Shown here in pieces: positions 11,102 through 23,169 of a DNA stretch of 64,000 nucleotides. Position 1 is the first letter of the stretch. Each line of letters opens with the position of its first letter. The notes under the pieces are model-generated. The model was not told the DNA's origin. It saw only the letters and a program-made list of their open reading frames with translations, and searched no databases. Made by a program: the position numbers and the translations under genes. The DNA is from Acheta domesticus (taxonomy: Eukaryota > Arthropoda > Insecta > Orthoptera > Gryllidae): assembly GCA_031308135.1 (NCBI GenBank), contig JAHLJT010000631.1, forward strand, positions 30,214,271 through 30,278,270, given 5' to 3'.

Positions 11102-11459
11102 CGTTCATATTTGCCAAAAAAGAAATGTTCAAATGATATAAAGTTGCTTTTCATCGAAAACGTAGGCAAGCTGAGAAATCTCATAATCAGAATGTTTCTA
11201 TTTAAAATACATTTAAATACAAACATATGTAAATATCCTAGAAACATATAAAACTTTCTTTGAGTTCATTTTTTCTCTCGTCGCTCTATGAAGAAGAAGA
11301 TTGCTAGGAAATTTAGTGCATTTGTGCGAAATGACGTCGACCTCGTGTCAAGCATCAAACACGGACTGCAGCTGCGACGTGGTTCAAGCGCCGAGTGCAG
11401 AGAACGTGAGAACCGCAAGCGGAGAGAGCCGTCACACGAGCCGGCCTCCGCAGGTCGTA

Positions 11460-11815
11460 GGGCGGCTTGGGCGTCGTAGCGTCCCATAGACGACGCAGGC
11501 CGGGCGCGGGCGGGGCGGTGGCTGGGGTGGGTGCGGTCGGAGCGGGAGGCAAGGGGAGGCGCCGGGCTGGCTCGGCGCGGAACGGGACGGGTCGGGTCGA
11601 ACATAAATTTCTGCAAGAAAAGTGCTGCGGCCGAAGCGGCGGCGGCAGCGCTGGCGGCGGCGGAGGCGCGAGCGGGCGGCGCGGGCGGCGGCGGCGGGGG
11701 CGGCGGCAGAGACGGCGTGGGCGGGGCGGCGGTGGCGGTGGCGGCGGCGGCGGCGGCGGGGCCGGCAACACCGAAACGACCCCCTTCGGTTCCCGGACGA
11801 GCGTTGGAAGCTACG
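11460..11815. repeat. CGG-rich GC island
   Basis: Dense CpG and GGC/GCG triplets, strongest at 11630-11765. It is open in several frames on both strands (Ala-, Arg- and Gly-rich readings), as expected of triplet repeats. It could be a CpG-island promoter or merely an expanded low-complexity block. No TATA box or exon is apparent. Confidence 0.65.
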
Positions 11816-12480
11816 GAGTAGGGAGAACAAACAAGTGGGCAATGGCAAACCGGAGGAACAAGAACTGGAAGAAGAGGATAGGTGGAGCAAGAGGACGAAG
11901 ACGAGCGGCAGGAAGAAATGTTGAATCTGCAGATCGAGATGGAGGACCTAGAAGTGGAAGACAACTAAGGAGAAGCGGAGGAAACAAGCGAGAGGTGGAA
12001 CAAGGAAGCGGACTAGTAGGAGGAGGAAGAAACTTTGGGAGATGAGACGGGTTGGATGGAGAGGAAAAGGGGGAGGAGAAGACGGGAGGAACAGAAGGAT
12101 GGAAAGGAAAGGAAAATTGCAAGGAGAAGAAAGAGAAGGGTGGGAAGGGGAGGAAAAGGGAGGAAGAGAAGGGTTGGAAGGAGAGAAAAAAGTGGGGGGA
12201 CGAGGAGAAGGAGGATAATGGTTGGAATGATAAAGTTAGGAGAAGAAAAAAGGAAAAGAAAGGTTGAAAGGAGAGAAAAAGCGAGCAAGTGGAGCAGGAG
12301 AAGGGAGAAAGAAACGGGTTGGAAGAAAAGGAGAAGGAAAAAGGAAAGGTTTGTAAGAAGATGATTAGAAGGGGAAGAAACGGAGGAGGAAGAATTGGGT
12401 TGGAAGAAGAAAAGGAGGAGGAGGCGAAGGAAAGGTACGTGTCAGACAAGTGCAGGAAACCAGGTGGGAGTGTAGAGGAG
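11816..12480. repeat. Long polypurine tract on the + strand
   Basis: About 660 bp almost entirely A and G on the + strand. A diffuse motif 'gggttggaaggagag' recurs near 12049, 12173, 12219, 12262, 12315 and 12398. Several overlapping frames stay open because of composition. Such strand asymmetry can form triplex DNA. I see no gene in it. Confidence 0.75.
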
Positions 12481-12728
12481 GAGGAGGAGGCGTTGGCATT
12501 GGCGCTGGTTCGGAGGCGGAGGCGGAAGCGGCGGTAGCCGTGGCGCGACGCCAGCGACCGCGCGCGGGGGATCGCCCAGTGACCCGGTCAGTCGCCCGCG
12601 GAGATCCGGTCCTCCCCCTTTCCGCCCCGTCCCCATCCGACGCCTTGGCGACGACCTTGTCGCGTGACGCCATTTCCTTGGCGACGCCGTGGGGGGCGGG
12701 GCACTTTCGACGTTTGTCCCTCCCGTGA
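12481..12728. other. CpG-dense segment following the purine tract
   Basis: GC-rich and CpG-rich ('gcgacgccagcgaccgcgcg' and similar). Possibly an unmethylated regulatory island. No core promoter motif is convincing, and the 12365-12673 minus frame has no recognisable domain. Confidence 0.45.
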
Positions 12729-12729
12729 T

Positions 12730-14150
12730 TTGTGAATACTTATTCACACTGTTCGGTCTATCGAATTAGCAACCACTGTTGCATTAACAATAGTTTGTGA
12801 ATCTCTCTTATTCAAATTTCGAGAAGAAATAATCCTGTTAATTGACTATTTGGAAACTGAGTAAAGAGAAGTTATTTTTCTTAGAGACCAAAATATTATT
12901 TCACTATTCCTTGTTTTCTTTCGTAAATTTTACGTGAAATCGGTTTCAGAAACTTACTTACTCTTGTTGTTTTCCATTCAAATGAAGAATGGAAAGAATT
13001 AGTCTGCCATCTCTTCAGTCAATGTTGATTGTTCTAGTTCATTCGAAAATATTTGTCTACCAATAAGTGCATGCAAATTGTGAGTTCCAGATTACTGCCA
13101 TTTGTAATCTAATTTTTCTTAGTAATTCACTTGAATGTAGAGAAACGGTTTGCTCGAACATACACTGTATATTTTCTCAATTGATTTCTCACAAATGTCA
13201 GCTTATCCTTTCGTAACAACTCCGAAAGGGTAAGTTCTACTAATTCGAAAGCACTCCGACTGAATGAAGTCGTTTTCCCATCTTTCTGGCATCCCCTGCA
13301 GCACTTCCGGCGTGATCGATACATAATCTTGGTGCCCATTGCGGTAATTCATGCCCATTGCGGTATTGTGGTAATTCATGCCCATTGCGCATGTGTCCGA
13401 ACAGGCTTCTTTGCTGCAAATAATCTGTGATTGGGTGCGGTCCCACTGTAAGAGTAACCAATCCGTTGAAAACTCCTTGAATCCATGGCGTATGGGATTG
13501 GTACTATTTCGTATAAATACTTTAATTAATTCCTAACTTCCAGGCGTCATTTTTCTCAGAAAGGAATGAAAATGTCACATATGACAGGAGGATTACGACG
13601 GAATTATATACAGATGTTTATATCAAAATATTGGTGGAGATTGTTAATAATGTTACCAAGCAACATTCCCAAGAGCATGAAAGTACAGAGTCGAGAAAAA
13701 GACATTGAAGGATATTATTTAAATAAAGATTCATAACAATTCACAAAACGGAATTAGACATGACAATTCATGGTAGTAGTCTACTTTGATGACTGATTAC
13801 TCGTTATATAAAAAATGTAAAAAATAATGAAACACGAGAACATAAATAGTTGCCAATAAGGTATTCGAAATTTATATTTCGAGTCGCATTCTGATTTTGT
13901 GTTGTTCAAGGTAATTCTGTTTGCATAGACGCACGTTCTCTCGTGTCTGCGTGAGGGAAAATCCGTTTTGAAGATAGATTGTTACTGAAGAGTTATAAAA
14001 TATTTTGCCAGAGGCACTGAAATTGCTCTCTGTGGGTATTCCGTCTGTTGCGAGAGTCCACGTACAAACGCTTGCAAAAACGAGTGAATTGAGCTCTCTG
14101 TGTCGTAGTGATTTTGCAAAGACTCTTTACCTTTGTACCGAGTGTTTTAT
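12730..14150. other. AT-rich non-coding DNA with a short minisatellite
   Basis: No gene recognised. At 13332-13391 the unit 'attcatgcccattgcggta' (with length variants) occurs about three times in tandem. The rest has stops in all frames. Confidence 0.5.
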
Positions 14151-14152
14151 TA

Positions 14153-14789
14153 CAGTCAGCTGTGAACACAGTGAACCTGGATGCAGTAAACTTCCTCGTG
14201 TCCGTAACTAAAGTCACTTGTTCCGATCAACATACATTAAAATAACTACTAAAGATTTCATTACCGTGAACTCTCAAGGTAGTGAACATAGTAAATATAA
14301 CTTCCAGGAAAAAATATATTCATGTAACACTGAGGGTTGACAGGTGGAGATTTTCCCGAGTTGGTTTTGTAACATTTACGGCATAACACTTCTGGAATCA
14401 CGTAGAAAGTGAAAAATTAGTGAAATTCTATCCAGCAAGTGTAACGAGAATTCGGTAAAAGAGAGTTCCAGAATAGAAGAAAACGTGTGTGTTGACGAAT
14501 AAGGTACAAAAATGAAACAAGTGTCCAGAGCAAGGAGCACAGAAAAATGTTACGACTTCACTAACATAATAAGATTGTGTGGTCCGTGTAGAATAAAGTG
14601 TCAAGAAAGTACGAAGTTATTGAAGTTTTGAATTCGTGGCGATTGGGTATTTTATTGTACCTCTGAAACAATAAACCAATCACAGTTGAAAACTTGTATT
14701 ACATTTTGGGATCATCGGATATTGTGAACCTCTGACATAGTGAACCCAAAATGTCAGTCCGAACGGTTCACTTCAACCGAAGTTGACTG
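14153..14789 (+). mobile_element. pogo/Tigger-like element, copy C (diverged)
   Basis: The left end is CAGTCAGCTGTGAACACAG preceded by TA. The right end read in reverse is CAGTCAACTTCGGTTGAAG. Subterminal 'tagtgaac/agtgaacc' motifs occur at both ends, as in the copies at 1862 and 3201. The right flank is TT rather than TA, so one target base has mutated or the end is slightly eroded. The 637-bp interior shows no coding frame. Confidence 0.65.
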
Positions 14790-17228
14790 TTCTTCGTTTT
14801 ACTCCTGTTTATTTCGCTTGCACGTATCAGGGTGCGGCTGACCTCTGCATAAAAATGTTTGTCTCCGCCTGCTGGTCGTACGCCGAAACAGAATCCCATT
14901 GTATCGGAAAATGGAAGTCAACAACAATCAGCTACGGGAAACGGAAAACCTCTACCACACACAATTCGCTTCTCGACCTCTTCGACTGGAATCAAAGCTC
15001 CATTTCAAAACAACGTGGCATCGATTTCATGCTCCGGCAAGACAAAAGAACGAGCGAAGTGAATTCTCCTCAAAGAAAGAAAAAAAAGTATATTTGAGTA
15101 TGCAGAAAATTCTCAGGGAATGTCAGGGGTATATGTTGAAAGATTTAGACGGCATCGTCAACTAATGATTTCGTTCCTTGCTAAATAAATTCCTAACTTC
15201 AAAGCGTCATGATTCTCAGAAAGAGAAGAATGAGAGGTATGTGAGACTGGACGAAAATGACGCGTGGCATGACACCTGTATTTCTGGAGAATTTCCAAAT
15301 GGATTGGACCATCCGAGGATTGGTATTAGCTCCTTTCGAGCCCTGAGGCTGAGAGGGGGACGGAATGGGATTAAGGGTCGTGGGCGAATCATGACCTAAT
15401 GTAGAAGCCACCGTTCGGGCATCCGTCTGGAACTCAACTTAGGGAGCCACAGAAACAAGCCGCCCCTCTGTTCGATTTCGATCCCGGTAGCTGCATCATC
15501 AGTTCCAAGCATTTAATTCCTCACCATCCGAACTCTATCCTAGGTCAACGAAACTTTAGCTGCGGACTCGCGAAAACATGGAGCGGTTCCCGGCAATAAC
15601 GTAATTTCGAACCTCTTGTCCATTATCAGTGATTTACATATTAAGATTGAATAAATGCTTTCGTTATTTAGAGATTAAAAAATGTCCTTATTTGCCCGAA
15701 GACGCGTATTCATTAATCCAGAAATATCGTATCAGCATTAATTGTCTCTACATTGTATATAGCTATTTACCTAACTGGTATAGAAAATTAGACTTAACGT
15801 GCGAATGAAATAATGACATTCATATGCCAAATTCAAATGGAATATTGAAATTGGTATGCCAAAGTCTTTGGTATGAGTTGCATTCATTGTTTTTGTTTGC
15901 TTTTTAGTAAGAATTCATGGAAACTTACAAGTATAACTCTTGAGGTCATTCTCAATATGCGAGGCGGCAGCCATGTTGATTCGTATTGCGCGAGTGTTTT
16001 GGTTACTTTGCACTTCTCATTGGCCACGGCCATTTTATGGCCATGATTTCTTTGCAGTACGTGTACGGGGAAGACTATTTTGCTGTACATGTATCGCAAA
16101 ATAACACTTTCCAATCAACAGTTACGATAAGAACTAGTTTCCAAGCGTGAGTGCTGAAAATAATATTTTTTTGATACTATTTGCAAATAAAACCTTTAAT
16201 TTACTTCATTTAGCAGGTAGATTTAATATAATTTTACATAAATAATAATGACAGATAAAGAAAATTTACAAGTAGTTTAGAAATTAACTAATAAATAAAT
16301 AGCGGATAAATTGCCAACACCATAGCTCTGAGGTAATCGAGGATTTGAATTTAGAATTGGCTTTCATTCCATACTGCCAGATTTATTTTATAACTTTCAA
16401 ACGCTGTATCGCCTTGGGCATCTAATACCGCTGAGTAGCGGTTGGCACATAGAACACTTTTTGCGCAAACACTCAATTTTTTGTGCTTTGGCTTGATTTT
16501 ATAGCGTTTGTTTTATTATTTACTTCAATGCTCCAAATGTTCAACTAAAGTAGCACTGTGCATAACGCCTGAGAAATTAATTGCAGCATTTTAATTACTG
16601 TACCTAATACATCTTGGATTTTGGAAATACACAAACGAGCCCAGTATTTCAGACTTGACTATTCTTTTTATTACAAAAGTACGTAGCTTAAAATGTCATT
16701 TCAGGAATGAAACTTCGTGATTCTCAAACGGATCGCGCGAAGCCAAAGGTCACTTCACTAGGACGAGGCAACTGTCCATGCTAAAGGGAAACCAGAGCCC
16801 TCCCACAGATCTATGAGGGCCTTTGACAAATATTGCGGATATTAACGCGTATGCTGAAGCTTACGTTTGATCAAAGCCCTTGAGTAACCGAATTTACTCT
16901 ATTAGCTCTAAAAGTTTTACTTTGATTCAGAGACACGGGGAAATTTGCGAACATGAGGAAACCCTTATACTCCTTGTACGATATTAAATTACCTTTCAAG
17001 ATTTTGAATATAGGTATGTGAACTCATAAATTGAACCATACGTCATAGAAATATCACATTCACTCATTATATTATGTTCATTCCCAAACTTTAATTAGTA
17101 CCAGTATTAATATAAACGTAAATTTACAATGCATCACGATACTCGTAAGGCGCTTGACCTATCTTTCCTATTGCCTTCCCATTATTATCAGCACCATTGC
17201 AACAATTCTCCAATCCGGCGGGACCGTC
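14790..17228. other. Non-coding DNA, no gene recognised
   Basis: Short open frames (14783-15097, 14899-15165, 15178-15399) have no recognisable domains. From 15640 onward the sequence is AT-rich with dense stops. Confidence 0.5.
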
Positions 17229-17650
17229 TTGGGTGGCTCAGGGCATCAACTGAGGTCACTGCAGTGCCTCTGTTCGTGAGGTCCTAGGGTTCGAGTCTCG
17301 ACGGTGCCAGGATTTTCGATACGAGTTAAATACCTGGGTCGTATTCAGTTGCTGTCTTGAGGAAAATTCTTAACCTATCCTCAACCCTTACTTACACACA
17401 CACACACACTTACATGCACTACTCTACCACACATGTCGGGAGCTTAGAGCCTGACTCAACAGGGGCGGTGTCCCGCTGGTAGGAGATACGAGATTACGGC
17501 TAACCCCGCAAGCCGATCTATAGGTCGGCACCGAATCTCGCGGAGGAAGCGGAGGAAGATCACCGCCACCTCTCGCAACAAAACGTGGACCTATGACTAA
17601 TGATCTTAGCAGTTGACGTGCCCCGTTTCTCTAATCAATCAATCCAATCC
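17229..17650 (+). mobile_element. SINE-A copy 3 (with complete head)
   Basis: Carries a readable Pol III head: A-box-like GGTGGCTCAGGGCATCAACT and B-box-like GGTTCGAGTCTC. A deletion then removes the 'ggccggctgctctgatc' and 'aatgccggag' blocks. The CA tract (about 17393-17410), 'ggggcggtg' and the terminal 'aatcaatcaatccaatcc' tail are kept. Confidence 0.8.
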
Positions 17651-18590
17651 TATGAGGGAGGACGTCCAATCCTGTCCCACCCCGCACCCCGGATGGGATG
17701 TCTTGTAGGCCCTGGAACTGCGCTAACGCTAGCAAAACGGTAAGTAAGGAAGTAAGGACAGTAAACAGTAAGGACGTAAACAAACGCTAACTCTAAACAC
17801 GTTCAAAATAAAACAGCATTTCAAATCTATAGCTGTACCGGTCGCAAAAAATCCATCATGGCGGACATACCTTTGGTAAAGCCTCGGAGACTTCCCCCAC
17901 CCTGTGGCAGCTGAGATTTCCCCTCTCGGCGATAAGGAAGCGTGGAGGCGACACGAAGAGGCTACTGCTAGACGCAGCGATCGCACTGGCCATCACTCAC
18001 TACCCTCAGGGCAGAGGAACTCGCACTGCCAGGAGTGTCCAAAGAAATCATAAATATATTGGCCCATCACATTATCCTATCACTGGAAAACTTCAAGACG
18101 AAGCTTATTTTCTGTTGATCGTTTGGACAACCCCTACTGTAGGAACACGTAAGCTGCCTATCGTTTGATCCTTCTGACACATCAGTTTGTTATCGCCGAA
18201 CTCGAGAGTTGAATTACCACGCGACCCACAAGAGAAAGAGAGAGAACTATGCTATGACAAAGAGCGCAGGCTAGCGGAGAAATATTAGTAGCTTTGGAGG
18301 GGGAAGCCACGTTCGGGCATACGCAGTGGAAGGTTTTTTTGAGTTTGGTAGAGCTGTAGACAGTAGTGGCGGATCCACCGGTGGTATTTGATGGCCATTG
18401 TGCCTTCCTCCAAGCCATTTTCCTATCTACTCAATTTATTCAAAACAATTACGGCATACCTATTGTATTACATCCAAGAAGAGTATTCCATTATTAATCT
18501 ATAATTTCAAGTATTTTTTTCTAAAATCTGCCCCTCGACAGCCCACTATGGGTCCTACGGGCCGACCAGCGTGCGCGGTGACCTAGCCTC
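17651..18590. other. Non-coding DNA
   Basis: No gene recognised. An AAGTAAGG-type short repeat occurs around 17738-17775. The 17729-17986 minus frame has no recognisable domain. Confidence 0.45.
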
Positions 18591-18594
18591 TCGG

Positions 18595-18830
18595 CCATGG
18601 GATAAGGGGTTCGTGAGGTTAGCACCAAGACATCCCTTCACCGTTTATACTGCTCTTCATAACCTTGGGGTGGACTTTCTCATCACCACACAGCAATGGA
18701 TCTGGGACATTTGTAAGGAAAGTTCACACATATAATTTGCCTCAGCCAGGAAACGAATACGGGGTTGCGCCGTGGAAAGCGATCACGCTAACCAACGAGC
18801 CAGCTGAGGGTTTTTTTTTTAAATCTAGTA
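18595..18830 (-). mobile_element. tRNA-derived SINE (family C)
   Basis: On the minus strand the 5' end (+ strand about 18825) reads as a tRNA-like head: CAGCTGGCTCGTTGGTTAGC (A-box region), then GTATTCGTTTCC as a diverged B box. It lies directly beside a second, different tRNA-headed SINE in the same orientation (18858-19162). The 3' boundary is uncertain. Confidence 0.45.
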
Positions 18831-18857
18831 TTAAAACATGTTCGATGATTTTCCATG

Positions 18858-19162
18858 GCGAGGCTCAGGCCACGCGACCTGCTCTTCCGCCTGACCACGC
18901 AAATTCCGCTATTCTCCTTTCACCATCTGGCAGAGATAGGAGGTACCACTCGGGCGATGAAACAGGCGTTTTGAATTTTGTTCAGAGGCTTCATTTGGGC
19001 TTGAGGATATTTTATACGCAGGAAATCTATAACATGGGACAGCCGGCTTTACTTCCCCTCCGAAGGATTTTTTTCGCTCTTAATAATCCACGGCTTCAAT
19101 CGGGTTTGAACCCTCGAATTTGAGTATAACAACCCGACACGCTAATCGTTACACCGCCGCAC
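18858..19162 (-). mobile_element. SINE-B copy 1 (tRNA-derived, ~305 bp)
   Basis: The minus strand begins GCGGCGGTGTAACGATTAGC, has a B-box GGGTTCAAACCC, then 'gccgtgga', 'aaaaaaatcc', 'ggggaagtaaagccgg', 'aggcgt', 'gatggtgaaagg' and 'ggaagagcagg'. All these blocks recur in the same order at 31629-31950 on the + strand, which defines a family. The open frame across this region (18665-19123) is SINE sequence. Confidence 0.8.
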
Positions 19163-19189
19163 CCACTTGAATATTGACAGAGAGCGGAC

Positions 19190-19274
19190 TGAAATATTGC
19201 GTTCCGGCCCGACCCCGGTGGCTCAGGGCGCGAACGGGACGCGCCGTCGCTCCGCACGCGAGGTCGGAGGCGAA

Positions 19275-19314
<40 letters not shown>

Positions 19315-19345
19315 CGCGGCGTGCGCGTCGGACGTCCTGACATAA
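19190..19345. repeat. (GCG)n triplet repeat in a GC-rich patch
   Basis: A pure GCG/GGC run covers about 19275-19308 within a CpG-rich segment. Ala- and Arg-run frames on both strands derive from it. Confidence 0.8.
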
Positions 19346-19822
19346 ATCTCGGGGGGAGCCCTGTCATCCGAAAACCGCCGGCGCTACCTCCACGCGAAAG
19401 GGACGCAAATGAGCGGATTCAGCACACGGACTCCCTCCCGCCAGCCGGCCGGCCGGCCGACCCGGCCAAGCACAGTGCGACCGAACGAATCTCCCAGACA
19501 ATAACAAATTACTGCTTCAAAGGATCTGCTTCAAATTACTGCTTCACTAGGATCTTTCCTGGGGGTAAACGCGGCCGGACCGTTGTGCTCCCCACACAAC
19601 CTTCTCCTTGTGTCGACGGCGACGAAAATGTGGAGCCCTACCGTCACCTCCCCTTAGGGCCTCATCGGCCTGTGTGCAATGCACAGGGAATAACTTCACC
19701 GGCCGTATGTGTGGAGAACAGATCAAGTACGCGCTGGGGCTGAATTGCATTGATGGGTGGTCTTGGTCATTTGATTAAACCGTCGTCGGCTGTGGCGCCT
19801 GAAATCAGTAAACATTTTTCCC

Positions 19823-19844
19823 CTTCTTCTTCTTCTTCTTCTTC
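19823..19844. repeat. (CTT)n microsatellite
   Basis: Seven tandem CTT units, flanked by ordinary AT-rich DNA. Confidence 0.85.
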
Positions 19845-19849
19845 AAATT

Positions 19850-20595
19850 TTCAATGTTCCGTCATGAAAGTAGTCGTATGATTAAATTTTCATCATCTTC
19901 CGATATGCAAATGCAAACATGCAATGCAGTTTTTCGTAACTTGTAGGATTTGTAATGATTGAGTTGAAAACATTCTTTATAAAAGAGGAAACTAGCTGAA
20001 GTAGAAATGCAGAGCCAAAAACTACTGAAACATGACCATACAATTTCGGAATTCGTGTTCCTATTACAATATAGGTAACCAATGAAGATTTTTCACACTT
20101 CCATCCTCTAAACAGATAAAATGGGGCAGCGATGCGATTTATATATATAAACCTCCGGCACCCTGCGACACCGATCTCCATGGAAGTTAGAACTGCTCAG
20201 CGTTTTTTCACCGAGAAGGTTCATGTGCGGCTAATTCTGTTGTAACTCCACTACATGGCGCTGTAGAACAAAACTATTCACGTCAAATGCAACCTGCAAC
20301 ACTCGGCAGAAATTTGGAGGCCGGCGGGCGAAGTCCTCAAAGAAACGTTTTTCATACCATAAACTACAGTATGAGATCTTCGTGAACATTCTATTACATT
20401 TTTGCTGGTCAGGCGCTTCTCGATTATCTCACCTGCTTAGAGATGTGCAGAATCTGAAAGTAAATGTGAATGAGAGGGACAGAGAGCGGCTGAGACAGAG
20501 ACACGCAGAGCCAATCAGGTGGAGACAGGGCCAGAGAGAAACGGAGAGACAAAGAGGGGCAAGGAGGGAGAGGGGTGGTGATGGAAGCGGGAGAT
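19850..20595. other. Non-coding DNA upstream of a Helitron-like end
   Basis: No gene recognised. The last about 130 bases (20470-20595) are GA-rich ('gagagaaacggagagac'). This could be the 3' body of the Helitron-like element whose end is at 20629. I could not locate a matching 5' TC end. Confidence 0.4.
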
Positions 20596-20599
20596 GAAG

Positions 20600-20629
20600 G
20601 GCAGAACAACGTCTGCCGGGTTCCGCTAG
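20600..20629 (+). mobile_element. Helitron-like 3' terminus
   Basis: A perfect 6-bp hairpin GGCAGA-acaacg-TCTGCC (20600-20617) is followed by 'gggttccg' and CTAG (20626-20629), then T. A hairpin about 10 bases upstream of a terminal CTRR, with T as the next base, is the established Helitron 3' signature. The 5' end and any Rep/helicase coding are not visible, so this is probably a non-autonomous or truncated copy. Confidence 0.55.
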
Positions 20630-20634
20630 TTAAT

Positions 20635-21405
20635 TGTATAGTCCGCGTATTAGGGAGTACCTGGAGTTCCCTGATTTGTTGAGTGTGGTAACCGGCGTTG
20701 TGCGGGAATTTATTGATCAATATCATCAGACTGGGAAAGGATTGTATAATACGCAGCGTGACACTCAAAGGGGAAAGGAGTCTCATGAGATTTCGCTGCC
20801 CCCCCTCCAGAAGCCGATGACGCCTTCTAAGAAATATTGGTTGAACTAATTTTCTACACTAACGAAAGTTATTCCCATCCATAACATGTTATAAATATTA
20901 AGAGTCCACAAAAATTATTTTTAGCATAAATACAAAATTGGAAGAAAACTTCAAGACAGTAGAACTACATCTGTAGATCCGTTCCCCTCGGAGAAAAATC
21001 CTGCGTTCAACCCTTATTATATGATTATGTGTAGTGTAAAATGAAATGGAAGTTATTTTATTTACGTCCCAACCACACTCCACTCCTACACGCCCCGAAC
21101 TCTCTCGTCCCCCTCTCTGCCATACTCGCCCCTCTCGTACCCGGGGCCAGAACAAGATTTCCTCAACCACATTAGTTTGTATTTTAATTTTAGGTAAATT
21201 AAAGAAAACCTTCATTATATAGTCTATTAATTGTACTCATCTATGTACGCTCTGTAAATATGAACAATAACAATATTATAATAATAAAATCCGTGGAGAG
21301 TGCTAAATGCCCTTGCGTTGCTCAGGCCAGTCCTCCTGATTTTCACAGTCGACGTTTCTCGAAAAGAGTGTATTTGTGACGTTTTGTCCTCGAGTTCTTG
21401 TTTGG
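20635..21405. other. Non-coding DNA
   Basis: No gene recognised. It is AT-rich apart from a C-rich patch at about 21070-21150. Minus open frames (20898-21215) show no domain. Confidence 0.5.
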
Positions 21406-21560
21406 AGCACACCGTGCGCCGCGGCCGCTCGGCGGCTGTTCCCTGGCGGCAGATGGCTCAGGAGGCAAAGCCAGAGGCGAGTGCGATGTGGTGTAGGGCA
21501 GACAGCGCCGGCGAGTGGACTCGGAAGAGAAGTGCGCAAGACCCGGGGAACGGCAGATGA
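21406..21560. other. Small GC-rich patch
   Basis: CpG-rich segment ('gtgcgccgcggccgctcggc'). Four overlapping frames are open on both strands and none is recognisable. It directly precedes the 83-bp tandem array. Confidence 0.4.
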
Positions 21561-21627
21561 GATGGTTATGGTGAACGCGGATGACAAGAAATTTGGAGCG
21601 GGTGGGTGGGACGGGTAGAATCGGAAT

Positions 21628-21945
21628 CGCCCGATTCCATCCCGCGATCATTTTTCTCTCGCTCATTTCTCTGTTCATTCCTGGTCCCTTTTGGCTACCT
21701 CAGAAAGCATAGTCCGATTATATCCCACGATCACTTTTCTCTCACTCATTTTTCTATTCTTTCCTGGTCACTTTTGGCTACCTCAGAAAGACTAGTCCGA
21801 TTACATCCCACGGTCACTTTTCTGTCACTCATTTTTCTGTTCATTCCTGGCCACTTTTGGCTACCTCAGAAAGCATAGTCCGATTACATCCTGCGCTCAC
21901 TTTTCTCTCGCTCATTTTTCTGTTCATTCCTGGTCACTTTTGTGA
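21628..21945. repeat. Tandem array, 83-bp unit, about 3.8 copies
   Basis: The anchor 'gtccgatta' recurs at 21711, 21794 and 21877 (counterpart at about 21628), exactly 83 bases apart. Each unit contains 'cacttttctctcactcattt', 'tttcctggtcacttttggct' and 'acctcagaaag'. Because 83 is not a multiple of three, the 21606-21878 frame reads the unit in three phases and is not a gene. Confidence 0.9.
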
Positions 21946-21959
21946 ACGCGGCAGAATCA

Positions 21960-23165
21960 TAGCAGCTGTGTGTATTATCTATCTGAAATAATTAATTTAA
22001 TTCTACATATTTTTAGAGAAGACAATGACCATCTTGACTCTCGTCCTTTGAGAAACCCACGAGATACCTAGAAATCAATTTCAAAATAATAAGAGCATTC
22101 AGTACAGTTTAATTCCCAAATAACAAGCTTTGTTGCGCAATACAAAACTAAGAAAATTAACACGATTAAAGAATGATTTATAATTTTCCTGTTTCAAATT
22201 CTTCTAGTATAAAAGGGAAAGGTCGATCGTCGACGCCTTGACGCTAGGAGTAGCGTTTCCTTGTACTCACGAGAAAACTGAACGGGATGCAATGAGGCTA
22301 CGCCTCTTTGGCGAAGGGAAGAAGGTAAAAGGCTTGGAAAAAGTTGACCGGAGATTCAATTGGGATACGTCCGGCTCAGTACAACAGGAAGAGGAAGTCA
22401 GAGGTGAAGGGTAAGAGAATGTAGCAAGAAATGGAAAACAAATAAAAATAAAGCGATTTTAAGACGGCGAGGATGAAAAGACAGGAGATGGTCAAGTAAT
22501 TTATAAAAAAAAGATGACAAAAACTAAGAAGGAATGGAATCCTTTGTAGTGAAAGTGGGTGGACCAGTCTGTTGCATTACAATGACTAATGGAAAGAAAT
22601 ATATTAAAGGGTAAAACTTACGGAAACTCTGAAAGCACATTACAAATCAAAAAGGAGGTGAGAGAGATTTCGAAAGTTTGAAAATGTCCGGATATTAGGG
22701 ATTAGATGATCCAAGTACAGAGAAGAAGAATACATCGAATTACAAACAAAATTAATAAGATAAAAACTTACAATCATATGAATCAAACGAAATAAACAAA
22801 AATGCAATTGTATTGAAGGAAATACAAGAATGGGAAACGAAAAATGTGTGAGTGAAAAGTTGGAAAGAGGTCTATGGAATATTAAAGCATGAGAGAGTCG
22901 GAGAAGACAAGAGCATGACACGTCACAACTTAGGAGCTATGGAAAAAGTACGAGAAACAGGAAGAAAACAATGGGTAGACGAATGCGAAAGAAGAGGAAA
23001 ATCAAAATCAAGCCATCTTGTCTGTGATTTATCCAGGCCACGACGACGTCACACATTGAGCCATCTCTCCCGGTACATGAGTAGAGAATACTGAAGGAGA
23101 ATAATGGGAGGGTAAGAAACGACTAAAGAAACGATACAACTACGTCACGAGCAAGCGGAAGATGT
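21960..23165. other. AT-rich non-coding DNA
   Basis: No gene or known repeat recognised. The + strand is purine-leaning around 22380-22560. Short frames have no domains. Confidence 0.5.
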
Positions 23166-23169
23166 AAAA

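Noticed and set aside
10939..11136. Frame of alternating Ile and Tyr
   Set aside because: Translation of the TA microsatellite.
11266..12449. Several long overlapping frames (up to 232 residues) on both strands
   Set aside because: They lie in CGG triplets and a polypurine tract, and openness in many frames is explained by composition.
18665..19123. 152-residue + strand frame
   Set aside because: It spans two tRNA-derived SINEs on the minus strand, one of which recurs at 31629-31950.
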